Shown here: one piece after another, positions 8,892 to 18,363 of the stretch
How positions within the stretch are numbered: position 1 is the first letter of the stretch
Layout of the letters: each line of letters begins with the position of its first letter
Assembly (NCBI GenBank): GCA_017398805.1
Contig: JAFQEZ010000011.1
Coordinates: forward strand, 1-61,122
Length of the DNA stretch: 61,122 bases
Direction: 5' to 3'
Origin: Bacteroidaceae bacterium
Lineage (GTDB): Bacteria > Bacteroidota > Bacteroidia > Bacteroidales > Bacteroidaceae
Notes under the pieces: generated by a model
Seen by the model: only the letters and a program-made list of their open reading frames with translations
What the model was told of the DNA's origin: nothing
The model's database searches: none
Translations under genes and position numbers: made by a program

Positions 8892-8923
8892 AAAAAAACG
8901 GCTCCGGGAACACCGGAGCCGCC
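8892..8923 (-). terminator. Terminator after TraB/GumN gene
   Basis: Nine-base-pair GC-rich stem (8899-8907 with 8913-8921, arms CGGCTCCGG and CCGGAGCCG) followed on the minus strand by seven T residues (8898-8892). It lies about 20 bases beyond the stop codon of the gene at 8943-9854. Confidence 0.9.
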
Positions 8924-8942
8924 ATATAGGAATATCAAGAGG

Positions 8943-9854
8943 TCACTTGACGCCCTCAACTGTATAACCCTCTTTCTTAAGCAGTTCAAGTACGCCACGC
9001 TCTCCCGGGAGATGTGCTGCACCTACAACAAATAGAGTTGACTTATCACCGATGATTGCAGGAATCTTCTCTACCCAATCGGCATTGCGGCCATAGATAA
9101 GCGCCTCCTCTTCTTCAGGTGTGCTGTCGCAACTTGTACCGAGTTTCTCCTCGGTCACAGCAAGTACCGCATCGATATCCTGAGAAAAATATGCCTTCGT
9201 AAGCTGCTCCATAACCATCTGGTTGTACTCCTGATTGTCAATCATACAGATGAGTTGCTCCTTCTGTCGCTCGATAGTGCTTCCCGTATAAAGGACTGAA
9301 ATCTGGAAATCAAGTGTCTCGAAACCGATGACCGGCTTATCGGCCTTCTTAGCTTCGGTCTGGAAATAACTATCTATCAATGCATTCGGATTAAAACCCG
9401 GAGTCATCTTCATATACTGCACCAGTTGCAACTGATTGGCAATTGCAGCAGGAGTCATCTTCCCAAGCTGAGCCGCGATCAAAGGATTGTTAAGATCCGC
9501 GCCCATAACTTCATTCATAAAAGCATTCAACTTGCCCATCTCCTCATCAGAAAGAATATCAGACAAAGACTTACCATCGGGCAACATCATGGCAGCCATA
9601 AGTTTCTGCATCCCTGCCATAGACTCCATTTCAGCCATATCCACTTCACCGCAAACCTGCTCTACACTTGCAAGCGCCTCGTTTGCTCCAGGTATTGAAT
9701 CTACATATGAAGCAGGCGCCAAATGATATGTACCTACTATATAAGATGGTTTTTCAACTCCTTTTCCCGAAACCTTATAGAGCAACTGGGCATTCACGCC
9801 CACAATGGCAACTATTGCCAACACTGATGTAAGAAATATTCTTTTCATTTTCAT
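8943..9854 (-). CDS. TraB/GumN family secreted protein
   Basis: A 303-residue protein of the TraB/GumN family (erythromycin-esterase/TIKI-like fold). A signal peptide (MKMKRIFLTSVLAIVAIVG) is followed by the family motif VGTYHLAPASYVD near residue 38 and by VVGAAHLPGERGVLELL near the C-terminus. The two GxxH motifs are the family hallmark; TIKI relatives are metal-dependent peptidases, but the bacterial substrate is unknown. The open frame runs further upstream to 10046, but the signal peptide fixes the start at 9854 (or 9848). A TAATTTTG element lies at 9877-9870. Monocistronic, with a strong terminator. Confidence 0.85.
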   Translation of the reverse strand: MKMKRIFLTSVLAIVAIVGVNAQLLYKVSGKGVEKPSYIVGTYHLAPASYVDSIPGANEALASVEQVCGEVDMAEMESMAGMQKLMAAMMLPDGKSLSDILSDEEMGKLNAFMNEVMGADLNNPLIAAQLGKMTPAAIANQLQLVQYMKMTPGFNPNALIDSYFQTEAKKADKPVIGFETLDFQISVLYTGSTIERQKEQLICMIDNQEYNQMVMEQLTKAYFSQDIDAVLAVTEEKLGTSCDSTPEEEEALIYGRNADWVEKIPAIIGDKSTLFVVGAAHLPGERGVLELLKKEGYTVEGVK

Positions 9855-9990
9855 GTTATTTATTGCCGACAAAATTAGTAAAAAAGAAGTACAAAAATTT
9901 TCAAAAAACGGACATTTTTTATTAATAAAGCCTAAATAACGGAGGAGAACAATAAATTGGAGTAATTTTGCCGGCACAAACAAAACAATA

Positions 9991-10473
9991 ATGGAGATGA
10001 AGAAAATAAAGAATCCCTGGATTGACCTCACTGATAAAGGATACAACTGTTTTGCATGCGCCCCGTCAAACCCATGCGGACTGAAAATGGAATTCTACGA
10101 AGATGGCGATGATATCGTTTCATTATGGACTCCGGGTGACAACTATCAAGGTTGGCTGGATACACTGCATGGTGGAATCCAGGCTACACTGATGGATGAA
10201 ATCGGAGGCTGGATAATTGCACGCAAGTTCCAGACATCGGGAATGACTACCAACCTCAATATCAAATACAAGAAACCTATCCCAACCGGCAAGGATGTGA
10301 CAATAGAGATCCGTGGGCGCGTAAAAGAGGTAAAACGTATGTTTGTGTTCATTGAAGCCGAAATAAGATATGACGGCGAGGTACGTTCAAGTGCCGAAAT
10401 GACATACTACACATTCTCCAAGGATATTGCCGAGAAGGATTTCATGTTCACAGGGTGTGAACTTGAGGAGTAA
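9991..10473 (+). CDS. PaaI-type hotdog-fold thioesterase
   Basis: A 160-residue protein with the hotdog thioesterase signature HGGIQATLMDEIGGW near residue 60 (His-Gly-Gly and the downstream Asp typical of PaaI/acyl-CoA thioesterases) and the strand segment NLNIKYKKPIPTGKDVTIE. It probably hydrolyses an acyl- or aryl-CoA thioester in the cytoplasm; the substrate is not readable. An N-terminal CFACAPSNPCGLK segment with three Cys is seen in many members. TAATTTTG at 9963-9970 is a likely -7 element, without a clear -33. Ends 10 bases from the convergent glycosyltransferase gene. Confidence 0.85.
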   Translation: MEMKKIKNPWIDLTDKGYNCFACAPSNPCGLKMEFYEDGDDIVSLWTPGDNYQGWLDTLHGGIQATLMDEIGGWIIARKFQTSGMTTNLNIKYKKPIPTGKDVTIEIRGRVKEVKRMFVFIEAEIRYDGEVRSSAEMTYYTFSKDIAEKDFMFTGCELEE

Positions 10474-10482
10474 GACGAAACA

Positions 10483-11670
10483 TCAGGCTTCAAGGAATTC
10501 AGTAAAGCGTCCGAGTTGCTTTGAGAAGGAGAATGCATCACAAGATGCCTTGATGCAGTTCCCTGAGAATGCAGTGTATTCACTTGCAGGCATCTCTTTG
10601 AATATCTTGATATTCTCCTCAAGCGCATTATAGTCACCATAGGGAGAGACAAGGCCAAAGCCCCACTCTTCGACTATGCGTGCACCCTCACCATTACCGC
10701 TGAAAAGAATAGGAACGCCGGTGGGTAGCAGATCGAAAATCTTGGAAGGGACTGCGCCATGTATTGATGCGGCAAGAGGTATTATGGAGAGATCGTACTT
10801 TTTCAGTTCCTCGTTCATCTCCTGTTTTGATACATATCCATGATACCATATATTCTTGTCACCATCCTTTATGTATTCAAGGATTTCATCGGTCTGGTTA
10901 CCGCCGCCATAGAGATGCATCTCCACACCGAGTGCAACGAAATCTATCGATTCGAGCAACGGCAACACCCCTTGGGCAACACCGAAAAGGCCTGCATACA
11001 CAATTTTCAGGCATGACGAGCGCTCTCGTGGCTGCAAACAGACATTCTCCACAGGTTGCAGATTACGATAGAGGAATGTACTCTTTCCCGGGAACATCTT
11101 CTCTACATGTTCTACAATCTCCTGGGACTGCCCCATGACTGAATGGGCATTCTTATATATATAACGTTCCAGACGGCTAAGCACCTTGAACGAAAGGCTA
11201 CCCTCGCGCACAAAGCCGAGCTCCACAGCAGAACCGGGCCACAGGTCCGACACATTAAGTACCACCTTCTTTCCATACAGTTTCTTGAAAAGCAACATCG
11301 CTGATGCTGATACCATAATTGGAGGAGACTGTACAATAATCCTGTCGTAACTCTTTATGAGTTTGCGTTTGAATGCGAAAGACCACATGGTCATTGCATA
11401 TGAAGTCATTGCAAGAACACGCTTGAAAGGATTCTTTGAAACGGTTGCATATGTCCAATATCGGTACACCTTTATGCCGTCAATGGTCTCTTTCATGGAG
11501 AAACGCCTGCGATAACCGTCGAAGACGCGCCCCTTGGGATAGTTTGGCAAGCATGTCAGGACATCGACATCGACACCCATAGCCTTCAAGCCCTTCGCAA
11601 GGTTTGTTATACGGCTTGGAGCTGCGCCCAATTCCGGTTCGTAGTAGAATGAGACTATGAGTACTTTCAT
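10483..11670 (-). CDS. Glycosyltransferase family 4 (WbuB-like)
   Basis: A 395-residue GT-B glycosyltransferase of family GT4. The N-terminal Rossmann half opens MKVLIVSFYYEPELGAAPSR with LTCLPNYPKGR soon after, as in WbuB-type enzymes. The C-terminal half has KIVYAGLFGVAQG near residue 230 and the nucleotide-sugar binding region GNGEGARIVEEWGFG near residue 345. It would add one sugar to the lipid-linked repeat unit of the polysaccharide made by the locus up to 23522. It is the last gene of that locus and has its own promoter (11709-11740), so it may be expressed partly on its own. Donor and acceptor unknown. Confidence 0.88.
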   Translation of the reverse strand: MKVLIVSFYYEPELGAAPSRITNLAKGLKAMGVDVDVLTCLPNYPKGRVFDGYRRRFSMKETIDGIKVYRYWTYATVSKNPFKRVLAMTSYAMTMWSFAFKRKLIKSYDRIIVQSPPIMVSASAMLLFKKLYGKKVVLNVSDLWPGSAVELGFVREGSLSFKVLSRLERYIYKNAHSVMGQSQEIVEHVEKMFPGKSTFLYRNLQPVENVCLQPRERSSCLKIVYAGLFGVAQGVLPLLESIDFVALGVEMHLYGGGNQTDEILEYIKDGDKNIWYHGYVSKQEMNEELKKYDLSIIPLAASIHGAVPSKIFDLLPTGVPILFSGNGEGARIVEEWGFGLVSPYGDYNALEENIKIFKEMPASEYTAFSGNCIKASCDAFSFSKQLGRFTEFLEA

Positions 11671-11708
11671 AAACTTATCAAATTGTCAGGCAATTCACCA
11701 ACAAGGCG

Positions 11709-11740
11709 CGAATTTACAAAAACGAAATACAAGCAACAAA
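11709..11740 (-). promoter_or_regulatory. Internal promoter before GT4 gene
   Basis: On the minus strand: TTTG at 11740-11737, exactly 20 bases, TAAATTCG at 11716-11709. Good match to the Bacteroidota consensus (one change in the TTTG part of the -7). Predicted start about 11702, about 30 bases before the ATG. Confidence 0.65.
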
Positions 11741-11749
11741 AAAAACGCT

Positions 11750-12319
11750 TTATATTTCGACAATATTCTCAATATACCCGTCCGTAGCGCCCTCGCGACT
11801 TATTATTTTGGCAGGATTGCCGACAACTATAGAATGCGGCGGCACGTCAATGTTGACGAATGCGTTCGGAGCTATCATGACGTCAGTCCCTATATTGACA
11901 TTTCCGACAACAACCGCATTGGTTCCTATCCACACATTGTCGGCAATCACCGGCGCGCCTTTCTTCTTGCCCCGATTGGTTTGGCCTACAGTCACCCCCG
12001 TACCTATTGTAATGTTATTGCCCAGAACTGCAGCTGAATTTATAATTACACGTCCGAAGTGATTTATATACAAACCCTTCCCCACCTTGGCCACTGTCGG
12101 AATCTGGATGTGTGTTTTGGAAGAGAGACGTCTCTTCTTGAGTTCCCAATACCAAAACAACGGCTGGCACCATTTTTTCCCGCGGTAATACTGCGCTTTG
12201 CGAAACGCGCGCAAGAACTGCAACTCGACCGGGAGCGGTAGCAGCAACTTTTTCAACAGACTACGTTCAGCACCCCCATAATATCTATAATAATCGTAAC
12301 AGAACAAAGATTCTTCCAT
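11750..12319 (-). CDS. Serine-acetyltransferase-like hexapeptide acyltransferase
   Basis: A 189-residue left-handed beta-helix acyltransferase. About ten residues into the helix domain it has INHFGRVIINSAAVLGNNI and then GTGVTVGQT, AGAPVIADNVWIGTNAVVVG and PHSIVVGNPAKII, the pattern of SAT-like enzymes that O-acetylate sugars in polysaccharide loci. The N-terminal about 75 residues are alpha-helical and basic. Its position between two GT4 genes suggests acetylation of the exopolysaccharide repeat unit, although a stand-alone serine acetyltransferase cannot be excluded. I chose the Met at 12319; the frame is open to 12364. Confidence 0.8.
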   Translation of the reverse strand: MEESLFCYDYYRYYGGAERSLLKKLLLPLPVELQFLRAFRKAQYYRGKKWCQPLFWYWELKKRRLSSKTHIQIPTVAKVGKGLYINHFGRVIINSAAVLGNNITIGTGVTVGQTNRGKKKGAPVIADNVWIGTNAVVVGNVNIGTDVMIAPNAFVNIDVPPHSIVVGNPAKIISREGATDGYIENIVEI

Positions 12320-12385
12320 AACATTAATTAATCGGTTCTTTCCGAGGCTTCCATGCAACCGCAAACCGGAAAGGCCCAGAACCTG

Positions 12386-13420
12386 TCAACTTATTATTCT
12401 ATTCAACAACTCTCTCGCCTCATCTACTGAGAAGAAGCGGCTTTTGACGTATGATTCCCTTGCCATAGCCCTTCTCATGTCCGGATTTTCAGCCAATGTA
12501 ATTATGGCTTCCGCATAAGCGGACGCATCAAAAGTTCCGCACAAGAAGCCATTGACCCCATCTTCAACGAACTCCGAATTGTATTTCCAATCGGACGCTA
12601 TGACCGGCAACCCCACAGACAATGCCTCCACAAGTATTCCGGGACAACCTTCCCCGTCGTAGTGGGTCGGGAATATCAGGGCATCATAACTCTTCAACAC
12701 GTCCAAAACCTCGCCGGGCTGAAGAACACCACGATACCTGAACATGCTTTTATCGGCCATGTGGCCATCAAAGAAGCCGTCTCTCTTCTGCCCATAAAAA
12801 TCAAAGTCGATTTTACCGGAATAACCCCTGGATGAAAGAATCCCGGACACTTCGACAAGCGTATCCAGTCCCTTGCTCTGCTCCACACGCGAGACGAAAG
12901 CAACTCTAAGGGTTCCCGCTTCGGCATCCGGGATATTTTTCCCCGAATCGTAATTGTCGATATCATAATTGAAAAAACGGAAATTAGGGAACACGTCCAC
13001 ATTCCCGAAAGCGTACAATTCTTTCAGGCTTGATTCCAATTTACGGGTTTCCACATGTATGCCTTCAATGCGCGCCAACATTCTGCGATGACGCGGAAGA
13101 TTCTTCAGATATCCGTCAAGCCACCCCCCAACCACGAAGTAATGTATTTTCACACGGAACAGTACCGAAATACAATAGATCAAGGGGAACACCCGTTTAA
13201 GATTGCCGTGCGCAGGAAGATAATATAGAGTCTTGCAACGCATTACCTTCCAGAACATCTTCAGCAAAGAGAGCTTGTTATACTTGAACTCCTCCGTGTC
13301 GTAATAATCGACACTGTCACCGGCACACTCTCCCAACAATCTGTACAGGTCACGCGTTTTGACAGTCTGCCCGTCAAGTTTACCCGTCCTATAACCGAAA
13401 TAGCCTAATACAAGAAGCAT
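12386..13420 (-). CDS. Glycosyltransferase family 4
   Basis: A GT-B enzyme of about 344 residues. The N-terminus MLLVLGYFGYRTGKLDGQT is the usual nucleotide-fold opening; the C-terminal half has RVAFVSRVEQSKGLDTLVE near residue 180 and the signature region FPTHYDGEGCPGILVEALSVGLPVIAS (E-x7-E motif) near residue 265. It is expected to act at the cytoplasmic face on the undecaprenyl-linked repeat unit. The frame extends to 13462, but the extra N-terminal residues are hydrophilic and unlike the family, so the internal Met is preferred. Gap of 81 bases after the GT2 gene. Confidence 0.87.
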   Translation of the reverse strand: MLLVLGYFGYRTGKLDGQTVKTRDLYRLLGECAGDSVDYYDTEEFKYNKLSLLKMFWKVMRCKTLYYLPAHGNLKRVFPLIYCISVLFRVKIHYFVVGGWLDGYLKNLPRHRRMLARIEGIHVETRKLESSLKELYAFGNVDVFPNFRFFNYDIDNYDSGKNIPDAEAGTLRVAFVSRVEQSKGLDTLVEVSGILSSRGYSGKIDFDFYGQKRDGFFDGHMADKSMFRYRGVLQPGEVLDVLKSYDALIFPTHYDGEGCPGILVEALSVGLPVIASDWKYNSEFVEDGVNGFLCGTFDASAYAEAIITLAENPDMRRAMARESYVKSRFFSVDEARELLNRIIS

Positions 13421-13501
13421 AACTTTTACAATCCTTATATTTGAAGAATGGATATGATTCACTCATGGAACAAGAGAGCGCAGGTACACCCTCTGCGTGA
13501 T

Positions 13502-14476
13502 TCACTTCCGCATGACATCAAAATCAAAATATTCATGTTCAAACATCAACGCCTGAAAATCATTATAATTGAATCCCTTCTTCACATGGACATCTTTCAT
13601 CAGTCTTCTCAAAATCTTTACAGCCGTTATGAAAGACCCCGTACATCTATGGAAGTATTTCAGACAGGTCACGCTGTTCAGCAAGCATATTGTGTAAAAC
13701 TTCACCCGGTTTTCATACAGCCGGTTACATACAAGCCGGTTATGATAGTACATATATATACGTCCTACCCCTTGCGTATCTTTTGTCTTTTTCTGCGATG
13801 AAGAGACCTTGTGATACACTACGGAAGCCGGTACGCAAGCCATTTTTACCGACTCGTTCCTCATTCTCAAAGAGAACTCATAGTCCTCTTCCCCGAAAAA
13901 GAAATCATTGCTCAACAGTTCGTTCTTTTCGTTCAGAAGCGAGGTCCTGAAAAACAATGCACATCCCGATAAGAAGTTTATTGCAAAAGGAACTGTACCC
14001 ACCGAATCGCGCGACTGTTCTGCAAAGAGATTCTTGCGGGTTCCGAACGTCAGTTTTCCGCCGCTGAACCAGACCTTGTTCTTATCGTAATGATAGCATA
14101 TGCATGGAGAGAGCACCTTAACGTCCTCATTCGCACTTGCATAATCAAGCAATTTCGACAACATGTCCGGTTCAACCTCCGTATCGTTGTTCAGCAGCAT
14201 GCAATAGTCGGGATTATCCTGCATGGCCACAGCCAAAGCCTTGTTGTTACCCACCGCAAACCCATAGTTCCTGCCGAGTTCAACCAGTTTATAACCTTTG
14301 ACATTGGGAAGAGACGCATTCTCGTCCAGCCATTGTCCTATGCGACGGACAGAATCGTCGGTAGAACCATTGTCCCCGACAATAACCGTATGATGCGCAT
14401 CCATCCGGCTCAACGACTCGAGACACGCGATAGTATCATCGGCTCCGTTCCAATTTATTATTATTATAGCAACCAT
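13502..14476 (-). CDS. Glycosyltransferase family 2
   Basis: A 324-residue GT-A glycosyltransferase, rhamnosyltransferase-like. It starts MVAIIIINWNGADDTIACL, has the DxD-like metal and nucleotide-sugar site MLLNNDTEVEPDM near residue 95 and the GEEDYEFSLRMR acceptor-side motif near residue 190. Likely adds a sugar in the exopolysaccharide repeat unit. A promoter with near-perfect consensus lies in the 207-base gap upstream (14563-14594), so GT2-GT4-acetyltransferase may form a sub-operon apart from the assembly genes. Confidence 0.88.
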   Translation of the reverse strand: MVAIIIINWNGADDTIACLESLSRMDAHHTVIVGDNGSTDDSVRRIGQWLDENASLPNVKGYKLVELGRNYGFAVGNNKALAVAMQDNPDYCMLLNNDTEVEPDMLSKLLDYASANEDVKVLSPCICYHYDKNKVWFSGGKLTFGTRKNLFAEQSRDSVGTVPFAINFLSGCALFFRTSLLNEKNELLSNDFFFGEEDYEFSLRMRNESVKMACVPASVVYHKVSSSQKKTKDTQGVGRIYMYYHNRLVCNRLYENRVKFYTICLLNSVTCLKYFHRCTGSFITAVKILRRLMKDVHVKKGFNYNDFQALMFEHEYFDFDVMRK

Positions 14477-14562
14477 ACAAATCCCTTTTTCAAATAGATA
14501 CCATGACCGTCAATCGCCCGTGCAAACGTCATCGGGGATTTCCGCAGCCGTTCTTTTCTTTA

Positions 14563-14594
14563 CAAATTTAGTGCAAACCGCACGAGAAAGCAAA
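14563..14594 (-). promoter_or_regulatory. Promoter before GT2 gene
   Basis: On the minus strand: TTTG at 14594-14591, exactly 20 bases, TAAATTTG at 14570-14563, an exact TTTG/TAnnTTTG match. Predicted start near 14556, giving an 80-base leader to the gene that begins at 14476. It splits the polysaccharide locus into an assembly block and a glycosyltransferase block. Confidence 0.75.
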
Positions 14595-14683
14595 CATCTC
14601 AGTGAAATAGTTGCATTATACGGAAACGGTAAGCTCAAGATTCCGGCAAAATTCAATTACAGTCAGAGGACAGGCGGTTCCCG

Positions 14684-15919
14684 TCACACCGGCTTGCCGC
14701 TCTCCTTAAGGGACATTCTCCTGTAATACATATACAAGGCAAGACAATAGACGCATGAACTTACGACGTTTGTCAGCAATGCGCCTTCAATATCCCACAG
14801 CCATACCAGAAAGACGAATCCTGAAATTTTGAACGCGCCGCATGCATAACTGCTGTTCTTTATGGCCCTGCCTTCGCCGTGGGAACCAAGGAAACGGTTT
14901 ATCATGTCACCCAGGCCATGAACGGAAAAGCCCAACGCCATCCACGAAGCATACTCGCCTACCACGAAGTACTGGGCCGGATAGAACCATGTGACGAAGA
15001 CGCGTATGAACAGGACAAACACAATGCAGGAAAGTAGCGTAATCAGAAGAGTTCCCAAGAAGACTTTTCTCGGTATGCGCGGTTCGCTCACGAATTTCTT
15101 GAAATATGCAGTACCGATGATACTCGGCAAGTATGCCAACGGGGCCGTCAGTGTAAGAGCCAGGGTATAATAACCGACATTGACATTGTCGTCATTGAAA
15201 ATGCCCAGTGTGACACCGGCCAGATAATTCGTCGCCACCATTGCCAGGGAACCATAATAGAGATGTTTTCCGTACCTGTCGTTCTCGTCCTTCAACTCCT
15301 TGAACACGGGTTTCATATTGGAAAACGAAGGGCGTGTCGAGACAACCAAAAGCACTAGCACCGAAGTATATATGCCCCATTGCAGCAAAGTCATCATTGC
15401 TGATGTTGCTCCGAATTCAGAATAGACAAGATATGCGACAGGTATATACAGTAGTGCAGGCAGCACGCGCGAAAGCGCAAGACGGCCTATGTGATTGTCA
15501 CCCTGTGCGGTCGTATTCATATAGTATGTAAGCAATGGATAGAAACAGACGGGCACGGAAACCATAAACAGCGTGCCGACACCGGCAGATTCCAAATGGA
15601 ACAGGCCTGCGACAAAAGTCGCCGCAGCAAGCAGGACCGAACAGACAACCAGTACAACCACCATTGCACCGCGTATCCTGCGGTTGTTCTCCTTCTCCTC
15701 GGAAAGCGCAAGCAAACGGCTTCCGCTGAGGAAATAGCCGAAAAGCAGCAATGAGGCGAACAAGGTTATCATATTCTGTACATACCTGACATCCCCGTAC
15801 TCCGACGCGTCAAGAAAATTCGTATTCACGATGGAGGTGACAAAGCCCAGCAACGACCCGGAAAGGGTTGCCGCGTAAAGATACAGGACCTGAACGTTAT
15901 GTTTAGACAATGAGACCAT
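14684..15919 (-). CDS. Polysaccharide flippase (Wzx-like)
   Basis: A 411-residue polytopic membrane protein with about 12 hydrophobic segments, opening LSKHNVQVLYLYAATLSGSL. It resembles MOP-superfamily oligosaccharide flippases that move undecaprenyl-linked repeat units across the inner membrane. The family is poorly conserved, so the call uses topology, N-terminal pattern (TSIVNTNFLDASEYGDVRYV) and neighbours: directly after the candidate polymerase (27-base gap) and before the glycosyltransferases. Confidence 0.83.
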   Translation of the reverse strand: MVSLSKHNVQVLYLYAATLSGSLLGFVTSIVNTNFLDASEYGDVRYVQNMITLFASLLLFGYFLSGSRLLALSEEKENNRRIRGAMVVVLVVCSVLLAAATFVAGLFHLESAGVGTLFMVSVPVCFYPLLTYYMNTTAQGDNHIGRLALSRVLPALLYIPVAYLVYSEFGATSAMMTLLQWGIYTSVLVLLVVSTRPSFSNMKPVFKELKDENDRYGKHLYYGSLAMVATNYLAGVTLGIFNDDNVNVGYYTLALTLTAPLAYLPSIIGTAYFKKFVSEPRIPRKVFLGTLLITLLSCIVFVLFIRVFVTWFYPAQYFVVGEYASWMALGFSVHGLGDMINRFLGSHGEGRAIKNSSYACGAFKISGFVFLVWLWDIEGALLTNVVSSCVYCLALYMYYRRMSLKESGKPV

Positions 15920-15946
15920 ACAAGGAACTTTTCAAGATTGTAACCG

Positions 15947-17209
15947 TTAGTTCGTATCCCCGCAAAATTCATCCGCTGCCCTCTTTTTCTTGCACACGAT
16001 TTTTTCCAAGACCCAGAAAGCCGTGACTATCACGGGGAATTCAAGGACTATTATGCCCGAAAAGTAGAAGTCGAACCACCCCATGAACAGCATGGCGCAG
16101 AAAAAGAAATATATCGTACTCAGATATATATTGTTGCGGCGCGTCATGAGCACCTTCATGAGATACATGCAGGTGCTGAGGAACAGAGTGTATATTGCGA
16201 AGACGATCCAGCTGCTGTTTATATACAAAGTACCGAATATAGTCCTTACATTCGTAAGCGTAGTTCCGGTATTGTAGTACAGAGGATTAATCGGATAGAC
16301 AAGTTCCTTGTCGCCCGTAAACGACTTGCACAAGTTCACGACCTGCGCTATTATATTGTCGAAACTTCCTCCGTCGTCGGGGATTCCGAGCTGCACATCC
16401 ATACTCCAGCCGAGCGTACCGCTTGTAAGATAATGGAAGAAGTGTTTGAAGATGAATTCCATGAACTCGTCACTGACCCCTCGCTCCTGCACGACCAGGA
16501 TGGAGAGAGCGTATGAAGCGAAAAACACCACGAATGCTCCCAGAACCACATACGAAAGGAGTTTCATCGACAAACGCGTCTTGCCGAAATAAATACGCAT
16601 AGACATAGCGGCAAGAACCGGTATTATGACCCATCCTTTCACCTGATTGAGCGCACTTACAAGAAGAAAGACGATTATCACTGGCCAGAGCCACCAGTTC
16701 TTTTTTGACACATAATAGATACACATCATCATAAGCGGCAGCGTCATAAGCCTCAGATGACCCCACAGACCGCCTCCGCTGAACTCTTCTCCGAATTCCT
16801 CGGAACCGAGCGACTCGGCAGAACTGTTTATAATGCTTTTCAGATGCCAGATGAAAAGTATGGATAATACAACGAGAAGCGGAACAAGCACGGAAGGGAA
16901 TTTCCCGTCCACGCCTTTGCTCCTGAACGGCAGTTCCTTACATTGCAGCAATGTGCCTATCAGCAGGCTCGGCAGAGCGAACAGCAACAGGCCGACATTC
17001 CATATAAAGATGCTCGGATAATAGAACCCGACAAAATCCAGAGCATTGCCCGCCAACATTACTGTTATGAGCAACACGACCACATACGGAAGCATGAGGA
17101 AATTCAATGGAGTGTAGTATGTCCCCCATGTCTTATACTCCAGATAGAAGAGCACCGCCACTTCCACCAGCAGAGATACAAGATACAAAGCATCCAGCCA
17201 TGCACCCAT
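15947..17209 (-). CDS. O-antigen/EPS polymerase candidate (Wzy-like)
   Basis: A 420-residue integral membrane protein with about 11-12 TM segments and a large loop at about 290-345 (including the stretch NPLYYNTGTTLTNVRTIFG), the topology of Wzy-type repeat-unit polymerases. Sequence conservation in this group is very low, so the call depends on topology and on the position between the Wzz-like gene (12-base gap) and the flippase. It would polymerise repeat units at the periplasmic face of the inner membrane. Confidence 0.72.
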   Translation of the reverse strand: MGAWLDALYLVSLLVEVAVLFYLEYKTWGTYYTPLNFLMLPYVVVLLITVMLAGNALDFVGFYYPSIFIWNVGLLLFALPSLLIGTLLQCKELPFRSKGVDGKFPSVLVPLLVVLSILFIWHLKSIINSSAESLGSEEFGEEFSGGGLWGHLRLMTLPLMMMCIYYVSKKNWWLWPVIIVFLLVSALNQVKGWVIIPVLAAMSMRIYFGKTRLSMKLLSYVVLGAFVVFFASYALSILVVQERGVSDEFMEFIFKHFFHYLTSGTLGWSMDVQLGIPDDGGSFDNIIAQVVNLCKSFTGDKELVYPINPLYYNTGTTLTNVRTIFGTLYINSSWIVFAIYTLFLSTCMYLMKVLMTRRNNIYLSTIYFFFCAMLFMGWFDFYFSGIIVLEFPVIVTAFWVLEKIVCKKKRAADEFCGDTN

Positions 17210-17221
17210 ACGGTTCCCTAT

Positions 17222-18283
17222 TTATCTGTTTACAATCTTGTCTTTCAATATTATATACACCGATGTCCCGAAGAAAGCCATGAAGACGAAAAGGAATCCC
17301 ATCATGATCTTTTTAGGAGACGAAGCCTTTATCGGAGCATACGCGGGCTGCATGACCACACATACCGGAGTATTTTCCTGGACTCTGGCACGGGCTATAT
17401 CAAGATTCTGCGACATCTGCGTGTACATGCTGAGCGCCAGATCCTTTTCGTTGGCCAGGCGGTCAAACTCCACCTGGAATTTCGCATTCACGACATTCTG
17501 GTGCTGGCTCGCATATTCCGCATACGCCTGCTGGGCCTCATGATATTTGGCCTCGGCATCCTTATAGAGTTTTTCGGTATATTCAAGGTCCTTGCGTGCC
17601 TTTGCCGAACGGTACTTTTCGACATACGCCTGAAGTTTACCCGACACGGCATTCGCCACATCCGCAGCTATTTTCGCGTCCTGCATAGTCACATCTATGG
17701 TGATGACATTGTTACCCTTGTCGACTGCGACATTAATACGGTTGTCCAGAGCCGTCAAGACCTTGAACTGCTGCTTGGAGAGCCTTTTTGCATCGGACTT
17801 TCCCAAATTGGTAGTATCAACAGCATGCACTTCGTCTCCTTTTATATAATTCATTGGAACAGAATATATTTTCGTCCACCATGCACTTTTCTGATGACGC
17901 AGGAGATATTCATACAATGATGTCTTTATCTCTCCGTCGGCCGACTCGACAGGCATTGCAAGGATTTCCCAGAGGAACGGTGTAGAAGAGACTATCTGCG
18001 GATAAAGTTCCGGATACAGCGCATCATTTCCATTGCCCATTCCGTCAAGGTTCACGCCGGCCATAGAAGCTATAGCGCCAAGACCGCCCGACAAGCCGCC
18101 GCCCGACGTCATCTCAGGAGCAAGGACCGCCGACGACGTATACTGCTTGGGCATGCTGAAAGCTATTACAATAGCCAGCACTCCACCTATGACACAATTT
18201 ATGGTCAGGAGTTTCCTTCTTGACCAAAGCAACATAAGCACTCCTATTATGCCATCATTACGTCCTTTACTTTTTTCTTCCAT
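17222..18283 (-). CDS. Chain-length determinant protein (Wzz-like)
   Basis: A 353-residue polysaccharide co-polymerase. TM1 at about 25-47 and TM2 at about 325-346 flank a periplasmic domain that contains GGGLSGGLGAIASMAG near residue 65 and a long coiled coil at about 225-300 (VEKYRSAKARKDLEYTEKLY). The segment before TM2 (VVMQPAYAPIKASSPKK) is the conserved Pro-rich motif of the family. No tyrosine-kinase domain is fused and none is nearby, so this is a Wzz-type rather than a Wzc-type protein. It sets polymer length together with the adjacent polymerase. Confidence 0.88.
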   Translation of the reverse strand: MEEKSKGRNDGIIGVLMLLWSRRKLLTINCVIGGVLAIVIAFSMPKQYTSSAVLAPEMTSGGGLSGGLGAIASMAGVNLDGMGNGNDALYPELYPQIVSSTPFLWEILAMPVESADGEIKTSLYEYLLRHQKSAWWTKIYSVPMNYIKGDEVHAVDTTNLGKSDAKRLSKQQFKVLTALDNRINVAVDKGNNVITIDVTMQDAKIAADVANAVSGKLQAYVEKYRSAKARKDLEYTEKLYKDAEAKYHEAQQAYAEYASQHQNVVNAKFQVEFDRLANEKDLALSMYTQMSQNLDIARARVQENTPVCVVMQPAYAPIKASSPKKIMMGFLFVFMAFFGTSVYIILKDKIVNR

Positions 18284-18363
18284 ATGAATTGTCCTTTTAC
18301 ATTAATTTTCACCATTGCAATATTCACACCGGCATGCAGCCGTTCAGCGGGAACATTCCGCTT

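Noticed and set aside
9855-10046. N-terminal extension of the TraB/GumN protein
   Set aside because: It would bury the signal peptide 64 residues inside and overlap the divergent thioesterase start; the internal Met is the natural start.
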